In this document: piece after piece, positions 8,506-18,192 of the stretch | Numbering within the stretch: the stretch's first letter is position 1 | How the letters are laid out: each line of letters begins with the position of its first letter | DNA from: Ramazzottius varieornatus | Taxonomy: Eukaryota > Tardigrada > Eutardigrada > Parachela > Ramazzottiidae | Length of the DNA: 64,000 nucleotides | NCBI GenBank assembly: GCA_001949185.1 | Contig: BDGG01000017.1 | Location: forward strand, 310,001 to 374,000 | Direction of reading: 5' to 3' | Translations under genes and position numbers: made by a program | Notes under the pieces: generated by a model | The model's input: only the letters and a program-made list of their open reading frames with translations | Databases searched by the model: none | What the model was told of the DNA's origin: nothing

Positions 8506-11134
8506 CTAAGCGGAGTGATCACCCGAAGGTCCAGCATGGGCAATAGTGGATGACCATCGGGCAATGGCTGGCTGTCCCTCCATATCGCGTAGCTTCTCTT
8601 CCGACTCCCCGTGAAAATAGACCATGTCGTTATCCAAGTAAGTTTCCAGTGGGGCAATCTTCAGCCCAACGCCCGACAAGCCATGCATGTACTTCTTCGT
8701 AAAGATCTTGTCCATCTTTTCTCGGTTCATCTCGTACTTCTAAACATCAATTAATCCTGACCTTAGCACACCAGCATGTTGTCCAACAAAGCGGCCACCT
8801 ACCCGTTTGATCAGCAGCCCTTGAATGCGCAGTTGTGCAATTTCTTCCTCTTGTCTCTCCAAGAAGTCTCTTATTGACGTCTGTCTGGATATTGAGCTGG
8901 GCGGAATGGCGTCAGCCGCACTACTATAGGCCTGAAGCAAGAAGCGCGAGATGGTGTACATAGCTAGTTCCTCTTCCATGACCACTTGCTGTTGACGGTA
9001 CAGCACTTGTGCCAAGCTGGCTTTCCTGGCTATGTCAAACGTGGCATCGGTATACGACGTTTGCAATTCCTTCAGTTCGCTTTTGGCCTGTGCATTTTAC
9101 AGAAATACGTCGAATTTCCAGCACGGTCAAATGAGAGAGAGCCAACGAAATAAGTACTGTACCAGATGGTTATCTCCAGTGGCGCACACTTTCAGTCATC
9201 AACAACTCAAGCGTGCGCCACTTGAAAAAATTCGACAAGATTGCTTTTGCCAAGTGGCGCACATCATGCGTGATATTACACGCACGAGTGCGCCACTTGA
9301 ACTGACGCTGGTGCAGTTTCGTTTGTTGGTTTCTAAAATGTGGGAATTTGACCTTATGAAGCCTATAAACAGCCAGTTCCTTATTCCAGGTAAGGCGAAG
9401 GACTTGTTCCTCCAAGTGTTTCGACCTAGCCCACAGTCGTCGATGCGCGGCTTGTACGGCTGGCGCCTGCTTGACAATTTCCTCGTACATGACCACATCG
9501 CTGTTCATCTGCTGAAGTGGGATCAAGTATTTGGCATTCTCCTCCAGTGCCTTTAGTACATCGCGCTCGATTCTGTCCAGCCTGGAACGGCGGTCGTTGA
9601 CTTCGTTCTTCAGTTGATGGATGATGGAAGAGTTGGCTACGTTGACACCCTGGAAGAACTTGCGTAGTTGACCAATAGCCTTGTCCTGGTCAGCCAGCAT
9701 CTGTTCATTGTGTTTCCGCTTGAGCACCTCCAGGTCTCTGACGAAAGTCTTGACCTGGTCCGATACTCTGTTCTGCGTATCGTTGACGAAGACGTCAAAG
9801 TTCTCCAGCTGCGTCTGTGTGGCCATTAAGTAGTCTTCCTTGGCCACCTGGCGACGACCTCGTACATCCTAAACACACTGACAAAACTAAGTATTCAAAA
9901 AATAAAATAAAAGAGTAATCTAGAATAATAAGAAAACTTCAAGAAGTCGGCGGACTATACGTACCAGTTGAATCTCCTTGCCGATACGTTGCAGCATTAT
10001 CCGATTGTACTCCGAGTCTTCCTTATCACGGGCCAACCGCTCGCGTTGCTCCATCTCTCGTCGCCAGTACTCTTTGAAGCGTTGGCCGTATGTCTCCAGA
10101 TGAGCTGTCTTGGCCGCAAAGACCTTCTCATGGTTCTCCGACATGGTGTGCTTTAGCTTCTCCTTGTACACCTACGGAAGTTGCTCTTTATGTTCAGTCG
10201 TGAAAGTCAAGCCCATACAAAGCTACCCGATTAGTATGAATAATATCCTGGTCGACAATAGCTCGTTCCTTCTGTAGTCCATGGTTTTGTTGCTTCCTGG
10301 CCTTGAGCTGTTCCTCCACCAGATGAAGTTGATTCATCATCTGCTTGCGCTCAGTGGTAGCCAGACTACAACTGAGAACCGCTTGCTTCTTGCTGTTGTT
10401 CAAACTAATCAGCATCTTATGTAGCTAAAAACTAAAAACATTGACCATTAATATTCCAACAAACCAAACTCGGATATACATTGGAACTCGGCAAACAAAT
10501 TCGCCATGATTGTTCATTCGAAGTGACGCACTAGTTCAGCAAAAAATCGCAAAAATATTTGCGCCACTTGCATAACCAATCTTGCCGAGGTCTCCAAGTG
10601 GCGCACGCTGCCAACCATCACAGTGAAAGGACACACAACAAGATTATCTGTCTACCAGACGCACATTGCCATTGTTACAGGCTACACAAGTGCGCCCCTC
10701 TGGAAAAAGCGTCTTGTCGAGTTTGTTGACCGAGCTTCCATTGGGAGAAACATAATGAGGGCTACCTCTTTGACACTGAGGGTATTGAGTCGTCCACCAT
10801 CCCGTCCAGGCATATACTTGCCTTTGTCGTTCTCGTCTCCAACTGCAGGCTTGAAGTTTTCCGCGTGGAAGACATGGTTATGGACATCGACCAAGTACTC
10901 ATCCGTATCAGCGACAGCAGGTACTGGGCGCGGCACTAGCGTATCGTTCTGCCCACTGCGGATGGCTGATGGACGGTTCTTGACCAGCAGCCGGTACACT
11001 CTTTGACGAGCCCGCTTGGCGCGAGCCGCGTCCCCAAAAGGGTTCAAGATTTCTCGAACACTGACAATGGGGGAGACAACTAGAACCTTCTTCTTACGAT
11101 GACCGTGCCTGCCTTTCTTGCCGTGTTTAGGCAT
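8506..11134 (-). CDS. DRC4: Dynein regulatory complex subunit 4 (GAS8-like)
   Basis: Six minus-strand exons (11134-10766, 10424-10227, 10171-9965, 9868-9353, 9087-8803, 8739-8506), all phase 0, give 602 residues. DRC4 is a coiled-coil subunit of the nexin-dynein regulatory complex and binds axonemal doublet microtubules. The start MPKHGKKGRHGHRKKK matches the family's Lys/Gly-rich beginning. Then come VYKEKLKHTMSENHE, long heptad-like helices with KTFVRDLEVLKRKHNEQM and NEVNDRRSRLDRIERDVLKA, and a C-terminal module ending YEMNREKMDKIF...GVGLKIAPLET, the family's closing signature. About 100 residues in exon 1 are extra compared with the usual length of about 480. Introns 10425-10765 and 9088-9352 carry hairpin repeats. 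Its presence implies motile cilia or flagellate sperm. Confidence 0.88.
9172..9302. repeat. Intronic hairpin repeat pair (family H)
   Basis: Two hairpins in the DRC4 intron 9088-9352 (265 bp, phase 0). Arms are CCAGTGGCGCACACTTTCAG with GCGTGCGCCACTTG, and CCAAGTGGCGCACATCATGC with GAGTGCGCCACTTGAAC. The spacer between them reads TTCGACAAGATTGC. Confidence 0.88.
10517..10735. repeat. Intronic hairpin repeat pair (family H)
   Basis: Two diverged hairpins in DRC4 intron 1 (10425-10765). The first is GAAGTGACGCAC with TTTGCGCCACTTGC. The second opens CCAAGTGGCGCACGCTGCCA and closes with AAGTGCGCCCCTC. The family spacer follows as CGTCTTGTCGAGTTTGTTG. Confidence 0.8.
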
Positions 11135-13124
11135 GTCTTCTGTTACTTGAGTAAATGGGATGCGCTACTTCAGCAAGGAATCGAATTTATTTCATCAGAT
11201 TCGGAAATCGATACGGCAAAAAAATAACTTGGTTCACTGATTGTTAGCCAAATTATGCATTCTTCAAAGAGGGACGCAAACATCGTCGTTGGTAACTTCC
11301 TGTCTTGTAACCATGGGAGAACAGCCACGAAACGCCGGACAGGGCAAAACTTGACAGAGAAAACTTCAGACACCTTTTTGGCTTTTTCAAGCTTTCAATT
11401 TTTGTATTTTGATAGATTTCTCCTTCTTCAGCCGATGTCAAAATTTCACAATTGTTTTGAACTCAGTCAAAAAATGCGATGTCGTTTTCCGCGGGTAAAA
11501 ATGACCGGACGTAGCTTTTAGCTATGTAGTCGAGAGTCGACCAGAGATAAAGCCAGCAGGAAGGGTAATTCAGCCTTATAGTGGCGGAAATGGTCTAAAG
11601 CCATCCTGAGGCTAGACAGGGTCCCGTTATTTCCGCCCGCCTTTGAAACTATGAACCTCACTGATCGAGTACCGCTTTTTTCTTAAGTGCAATTACCGCA
11701 GACGTTAGATCCCCATTCGAGATCGATAGTGCGACCCCCCTAAGCAAATTTGTTTGCATATAATCTGCCCTGTAAAAAAGCGCATCTGTGTCTGTTACGC
11801 GCTCGTTTTCCGTACCGTAGTTCCCCGAGGAGCTCTCGGCGAAAATGACCGAGGAAGATCCCCAGGGATACCAAACACAGCTTGGTGGAATGCGGTTCCT
11901 TCTAGACGGGAAATTTGTCCGTCGGTTCCGACTACATGAATGGCTCACTTAGAAGAAGTAAAAGTCGTAACTAGATTTATCGCTGTCTGTACTGTCCAAA
12001 GACACTTTCCTTCCAGACGGGAAGTTACCCGTCGTCTCGTGGCTTAAAGGAAGTAAGAGTAACAGTCGTTACCGCAGTCTCTGCTGTCCCAATGCAAGAC
12101 TTTTCCGAACAAAAGTCCCTGAAAGCAGTGTTGGCGAATACGTATGGAATATGCATGGATATGGCCGCGGTATCGCCTGCACAGTATGTGGGGAGATAAG
12201 TACAGTATCGATGTTCGGTGTTGACTGTGTGAGGAGTCATTGTTACCAGTAATGGCGTACATAGGGGCTTGTTCGCTTCGTTGAGTTTTGATATAGCTGG
12301 CCGATCACGATCGTTAAAATCTCAACAGTTACCGCATTATGCATCAGTAGTCCTACTTCCGCATCCCTCTTCCTAATCCATACTGGCCTGATTGCGTCAA
12401 CGTCTTTGTGATCATCCTTTGGCGCAGGCCTTTCAACGCTTGCGTCAACTGCAGCCTCCGCGGCATGTCAATGCGAAGGCCCATAAGTTCACTCAGCCGA
12501 GCATCCAACACTTGACACAATTACTGTATCTCTGATATCCTCTACATTGAGCGGAGAAAATTGTTGGTCGGGCGCGCTCCTTTCCCCCTCAATTAATGCG
12601 GTGCTCTCTGAAGCTTGCAATACGTTCATCGCGGTACTGGGATAAGCTGGCATTTTTTCAAGGAATATTTGCAAAACTTTTTCCTCTGTGTCTGATTGCT
12701 GCCTGCACACTTCAGCCAGCCAGTCTCCGAAATCCAGTACCTTTATGTACGTACCATGCACCACCAAACATCGATTCTCAACCCTGCATGCGCTGCATGG
12801 TCACCTTACCTCCTTAACCATCTCCTTCTTTAACAGATGCAGTTTGCTGCGAAAACGTTTCGGGTTCTTGTCGCGCAGCCTGTGAGAAGGTGAGCCGGCA
12901 AGCTGCCCAATTTTTGAGATTTCCAGTTGCATCTGAGAAAATTAATGTCAGGTCTATCGGTACGGACTAAAGTGTAGTATAGAGACTGACCATTACTGGA
13001 GTGACAGTATAATGACAAGGCTTTCTGGTTCTTGGTGGACCAGCAGATTGCCTGAGAGGGAGCCACATATTTTGCATACCATTGTGCTGCTGTGCTTCTG
13101 CTACTGTCTTTGTTTCCGGCAAAG
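11135..13124. other. Region between divergent DRC4 and RECK; RECK 5' exons unresolved
   Basis: Upstream of both DRC4 (minus) and the first RECK exon I can place (plus). The first RECK cystine knot and the signal peptide must lie here or further left, but I could not fix them. A diverged tandem duplication of about 100 bp occupies 11895-12095; each copy has a CAGACGGGAA-type block and a CTGTACTGTCC or CTGCTGTCC block. A minus-strand exon-like segment at 12825-12940 (splice consensus at both ends) has no recognisable product. Confidence 0.4.
11895..12095. repeat. Diverged tandem duplication
   Basis: Two copies of about 100 bp. The first contains TTCTAGACGGGAAATTTGTC and later GAAGTAAAAGTCGTAAC. 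The second contains TTCCAGACGGGAAGTTACCC and later GAAGTAAGAGTAACAGTCGT. The same order of blocks in both supports duplication. No function can be assigned. Confidence 0.5.
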
Positions 13125-16100
13125 GGTACATCGATGTCCTGTTCACAGATTACGCTGATTGATCTGGCTACCAAGCCACAGCGACACAGTCTTTTTACCG
13201 CTCATCTGCAGTACCACTGCGCATCAGCCTCAAACCTCGTACGTTCCTTCACTTTCTCTCCCAGTGCCGCAACATTACTACTCGCTTAGTCGCAGTCAAT
13301 TCTCAGCCTCTTGTTTTCTAGGATCACTTCATGCAGTGTTTCGAAAACACAACGAAAGGTACGGTGAATGTCCAACAATGAAACTAATTCATGCAAACTT
13401 ACTGTTTGCCCAGCATGTGACTTTTGACTTTGGGCAGAGTTGCAACGAGGTTCCAACTGGTCGGGAAGAGAGTGTTGCGGATACGCCAAGGATGTCCGAT
13501 GTGGCAGTGCCTGCATCTATGTTAGTGCCTTTTTGTAACATCCCTTTCTGGCTTTACGTCCCTCAATCCAATTAACAGCCCTTTCTCGCATGAATGAAAA
13601 CTGATTGAATATGGCAAGGAAACTCATCACGATCTTGTGCTGTAGGCGCAATCATTGTACGAGCTGGAACCGGTTTGTTGGCCTAGCAAAGAACGGGGCT
13701 TATACCAGTGCTTTCATTTACGATCAGGTTCGTGCACACAATAGCTATACCCATCAGAATCTTGCAATTGGCAATAAGCTGTGCCTGCTTTCAACTGCGT
13801 TCGGAATCGCGTAAATCGAAACTTTACTCCGGGATATAAGTCAAGAACCTCTCCGGAGCGCAGATGAAGTCGACAAGATTACTGTCCGAAGTGGCGCACG
13901 TTGACAGTGCTATAGGCTGGAAGCGTGCGCCTTCTGTAAAATGTGCCAGCCATTGTCAGCAGGGCGAGGTCGTTTGCCTAGTCCCAGTTTCAAGCAGTAA
14001 AACTGTTATGAGCTGTTGTGCGTCAGCTGAAGTTGGCTTTTCTTTCAGAAGCTTCAAAGTGTTGTAGTGTCAGTCGTATACTGTCCCAAGAGAACTTACA
14101 TGTTGCTGCTGGGAAAGTCTACGGAAGTACCCGCAATACCAGTCTGGCCAGGTCGTCGCAATGCGAGGACTACTGCATAGACCTCTTGCCGACCAGCAGC
14201 GAACGGCCAACCTTGTCTTACGTCGATCTCATCCTCCTTCACCCCATGTGCGGAGGTACAAGTATCTCGGTGGTCCACAAAATCGCTGGCTATATTACGG
14301 TATTATGACTCTTCGGCTCTACAGGATCGTGGGAGACAGTGCATTGCATATGGAAGTTGGTGAACATTCCGACATACCCATTAGACTGCGCCGAATGCTG
14401 TCATGTCTCGTCCAGCTTTTTGTGCCGGTCGGCCTGCCGACAGGTGGCGGACCAGGACGTGTCCGGGGTGGCGGCCATCGAACTGTTGATCACGGCGGGC
14501 TGCGGCCCACCCGACCCAGCGGAAGCCTTTTGGACATGTCTTCTGAAGGTGTTGGATATCGAGAAAAGTCTGCCTTTTCTCACCACAAGCGCCCCCATCA
14601 ATCAAGTCATTCTTCCCTCTCACTGCTGTTACCGAGCTGCCGACCCTTCTTGCACAAATGTCTGCTTGAGCCAGCTGGTAAGTTCAAAGTGTTACACATT
14701 AGTGGCCCTCGATAAGACATATAACAATGAAGACAAATAAATCCTCTTCTAAAAGAACACCACCTTACTGGCTCGGGACCTTTCCCCCACGGAATCGCAG
14801 GATCTTTCCTCGTGCCTTCGACGGAAAGAAGAAGAGCCAATGCGTTCTTGTCTTACAAGCGGTATTGAAGTGTTTCGAGTTTTAGCCCGTTTGTCTACCT
14901 CGGCGGAAATGCAGAGTTTTTGCGCCCTTGCAGTGCAAAGACCTTGCCAGCGAGGTTGCGATGATCAGCTGAATTTCTGTGCCTTCGTCCTGGCCGACCA
15001 CGGTCCTGCCAAATATTATCGCCAGTGCAACATTCACAGCGATGACCGCGCTCGGCAGCATTTCAGCCAGCTGACCCGACAAAGTCAACTGGTTCTCACA
15101 CACAATTTGACCAATGCCTATCGCGTTAGCATCGAAGCCTCATGCCATCCAATCTGGAAGAGCCTTTTGTGCCATGTCCATATCCTGCCTTGCCAACCAA
15201 AAAGCTGGCTAACCACAACCTCATGCATGTTCGTGTACCATCCCACATGTACTGTGAAAGCCTCCTTATAAGCTTGCATACGGATATATGATTGTCTTGT
15301 CTGCTTTTGGTAGGAAACAGTGCGTGAGCGCCGTTCAGACATGCTTGATATCGCCTGCGCCCACCACAGCTGCGGATATCTGTCGTCAAGTGCCTTGTCC
15401 CTTCGGTCTAACGTTTCCACCGCTGCCTGTTCTACCTTTTGCGGAATTGGAGGACGATCTCGCAGATAAGAGGCTTGATGAAGAGCTGCCACCGTCGTGC
15501 TTATGTAATGCCACACATGCGCACTGCGAGATGCGCCGTCCACTGGCCGAGAAAACTTCTAGCAGCAGCCATGTCTGCCTTGCGGGCTGTACAGTGTGGA
15601 AGCCGGCGTCGCTGGTTACGCGAAATGGAAACAGCCAAGGCCCTAGTGTCAGCCGGCGGACGGTGGCCGCAGGTGATGTCATCATCGTCCCCGATATGAG
15701 CTCACGGCCGGAAGATGGCGTCTGCTACGCGGTCTGTAGCTGCAGCGGCCATGATCTGGTGACCAAATGTCAGGACTTGGAGCTGTGCGAACGAAGAATT
15801 GGCTGCTGGGTCAATCACGTTTACTACGGTAAGCATTCTCACGAGTCTGGCCGTCCGTCTGACGCATGTCCTATTCGAGACCATCAAGTACCGTACACGC
15901 AAGACGGGAAATTATAGGGCCAGTAAAAATCATGGGACCAGGCGGAAAAGACGGCAGATTGGAAATTCAAACATAGAAAAGTGTCCAAAAGTGCATTACT
16001 ATGAATCGGTCGTGTACGTACGCGCTTCGTACTGCCGTAGCGAAAAGGCCTGGTTCCATAATTATTACTGACCCCATAATTTGCCGTCGTGCGTGTACAC

Positions 16101-17889
16101 CCACCAAGAGAAAGTCTGGACCAAGCGAGAAAGGCGGTACCGTACGGTTCACCCGTAGAAAATTGTCGGAAAGTGCATTCAGGTTCACGAAGTTCAAAAG
16201 TTTCTTGACAGTTTTCTACGGTTGAAGTTGACGTTGTCGCCGTCTTCGCTTGGTCGCGACTTTCTCTTGGTCCGTGTACGTACTGTTGGACAGATGTTGA
16301 GAGCATTGCAATATTTTTCCTGCACAGAACACGGAGCCAGCTTTTACCGCGCTTGTAGTCGGTGCGTGTGTTTCGCGGGAGAAGCAGTCTGCAGCGCCGG
16401 TTACTGTATCGTGGAAGCTCAGCGAGACGAGGAGCGTAACGCTCTGACCGGACTGCCCTGCAGGTACAGTAAGAGTAACAGGGAGATACCTGGCTGTTAT
16501 GAGCCAGCAAACCAAGGCAGAGACTTTTGCAGTTGTCCGACTGAACTGAACCGAGTTTGCGGTTCCAACGGCAAGACCTATCCGACAGAATGCTCAGCTC
16601 GCTGCTCTGGCCTAACCGAGCATTATTTCCGGGGTGGCATTTGCTCGGTGGAAGTGGCCTCCATCTGTTCGCGCGTCAGCTGCGCAGCCGACGAATGGTG
16701 TGTGGAACGAGCGGAAGTGTGCCTTAGCCATGTCCATCCCTGCCAACAATTTCGATGTGGTAAGCTCCTTCCTTCCGTCATCTCGTCCCGCTGTATCAAA
16801 TGACTCCGTTAACCTTACAGTGAACATCAAGAGCAACTGCAGCGAACAACCGGTCGATGTGGCCTGCGACACCTTGGGTGAAGAACATGCCAACCTGTGC
16901 CACCTTCTGCTGTCCGGTCGGCATTTGGGCTACATGGGTAAATGCCTGCAAGGATGCAGTAGCCGCAGCGGCCTGGTTTGTGGACAGAACACTGAAACGT
17001 ACCCCTCGGAGTGTCAGGCGCTGGCTGGCAGAATTGGTGTGGACTACAGTGGAAAGTGCCTGACTGTCGGCGGACGCATTGGTGAGATGGGCGACGCTAC
17101 CTTCTCAAAATTTATACCTTCATTTCGATGGAAATATCTATGCCGATCACTGACAAGCACTGTCATCTCTCTGAGCAGAAAAGGGTATAGCCGACACGTG
17201 CCAACAAGTGGCCTCGCGTTGCCCTCCCAATGGCCATCCGCATTGTGTCGGCTTGGTTCCTCCCGATGCCTGTTGCCCAATCTGCGGTAAATGAATGCCT
17301 TCTTGCTCTTATTTTTCAGTCCTGAATTTAGCCGGCTTAATTCTTGACAGCGGGTGCGCTAAGGGTGCTCTTCTCCAAGCGTCGATTGGATAGCCTGGCC
17401 GAGCGACGTCTGGTGGAAATGACCACTCGCCGCGTCATGACCGAGCTGGAACGGCTGCTGGATACGGCCGACTGTCGTACCCTGGGCTACCTAACCATGG
17501 AGAATGACCTGGTCCTTCTGGTGCAGGCCCTCTTCCCAACCAACAGCTCGTCTTTCCTGCAAACTTCCCAGGTGACAAGCCTCTCTCTCTACCGACTAGC
17601 TCTTCTTCACATAGACATGACTCGGTCGGTTTTCTTTTTGTAGCTGGAGGTTTGCGTGGCGGAAGCCGAACGACTGCATTACATGATCGTATCGCAGCAT
17701 CCTCTGCTGACTTTGAACGCCTACCTTTGGCCCCTCATCTCCTCCAAAATAATCCACCATCCTTTGAAACAGAGCAACACAGCGCCTCCTCGCTTGCGCC
17801 TGTGCTTCTTCCCCCTTTATCTCAACTGTTTCTGCTTCAAAATTGTCAAGGCTGTGTTTATGGTTGTGTTGACAGTCTTGCTCAGGTGA
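13125..17889 (+). CDS. RECK: RECK: reversion-inducing cysteine-rich protein with Kazal motifs (5' end incomplete)
   Basis: RECK is a GPI-anchored extracellular protein that restrains metalloproteinases and supports Wnt7 signalling in vertebrates. Placed exons: 13125-13238, 13322-13358, 13438-13520, about 13960-14021, 14143-14255, 14325-14677, 14801-15234, 15314-15828, 16328-16759, 16821-17081, 17179-17286, 17351-17571 and 17644-17889. Phases agree at nearly every join. Order seen: cystine knots (ECCGYAKDVRCGSAC, SCCA..SSQCEDYC, AECCHVSSSFLCRSAC, SHCCYRAADPSC), the CQRGC module with CNATHAHC, a Kazal pair (RVCGSNGKTYPTEC, VCGQNTETYPSEC), a VWC-like PPDACCPICG, then LRVLFSKRRLDSLA and CVAEAERL...SQHPLL near the anchor. 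One exon between 13520 and 13960 and the N-terminus are missing from this model. An 18-bp repeat disturbs the last exon. Confidence 0.88.
13880..13945. repeat. Intronic hairpin repeat, single (family H)
   Basis: One hairpin, CCGAAGTGGCGCACGTTGACAG with GGAAGCGTGCGCCTTCTG, preceded by GTCGACAAGATTACTG. It lies between two RECK exons (13520 and about 13960). Confidence 0.8.
15893..16098. mobile_element. MITE with GTACACGC termini (family M2) in a RECK intron
   Basis: 206 bp, ends GTACACGCAAGACGGGAAAT and its inverse. It is about 80% similar by eye to the copy at 80-285, including the shared GTAGCGAAAAGGCCTGGT block. It lies in RECK intron 15829-16327 and abuts a second, different MITE; the two share the bases GTAC at 16095-16098. 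Confidence 0.85.
16095..16279. mobile_element. MITE with GTACACGGACCAAGAG termini
   Basis: 185 bp with terminal inverted repeats of about 40 bp: left GTACACCCACCAAGAGAAAG, right CTTTCTCTTGGTCCGTGTAC. A shorter nested inverted pair (CCGTAGAAAATTGTC and GACAGTTTTCTACGG) sits inside. It has no coding capacity. It lies in the same RECK intron as the preceding MITE. Confidence 0.8.
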
Positions 17890-18148
17890 AAAGTTTCATT
17901 GTTTTCCCCCGGTCACACCGTGGAAACCTTTTCCTACACTGTGTATGTCCCGCCGAAAGTATGGTATCTTCTGTGCTGAGAGAGGCGCCCTTCACGTGTA
18001 GACAGTTATGCTGACAAATGGGCCCAACAAAGAAGGGCCTAACCTTAGCCCAAATCAGGGCCAGTACGGAAACGATAAGATTGTAAAGGTGAATCACCAA
18101 ATTCGCTACTTTGACTTTGAACGCCTACCTGACTTTGAACGCCTACCT
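17709..18148 (+). repeat. 18-bp direct repeat GACTTTGAACGCCTACCT, three copies
   Basis: Identical copies at 17709-17726, 18113-18130 and 18131-18148, the last two in tandem. The first lies in the final RECK exon and encodes LTLNAYL. The 386 bp between copies 1 and 2 look inserted, because reading copy 3 gives LTLNAYLYACIFG, a natural continuation. Compare the RECK entry. Confidence 0.8.
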
Positions 18149-18192
18149 CTATGCGTGCATATTCGGGCAGCACGACGTTCTTGGTTGCCATC

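Noticed and set aside
12825-12940. Minus-strand exon-like segment (acceptor, 40-codon frame MQLEISKIGQLAGSPSHRLR..., GTAAGG donor)
   Set aside because: The splice consensus is good, but no neighbouring exon joins in phase and the product resembles nothing known. RECK on the plus strand should extend through here.
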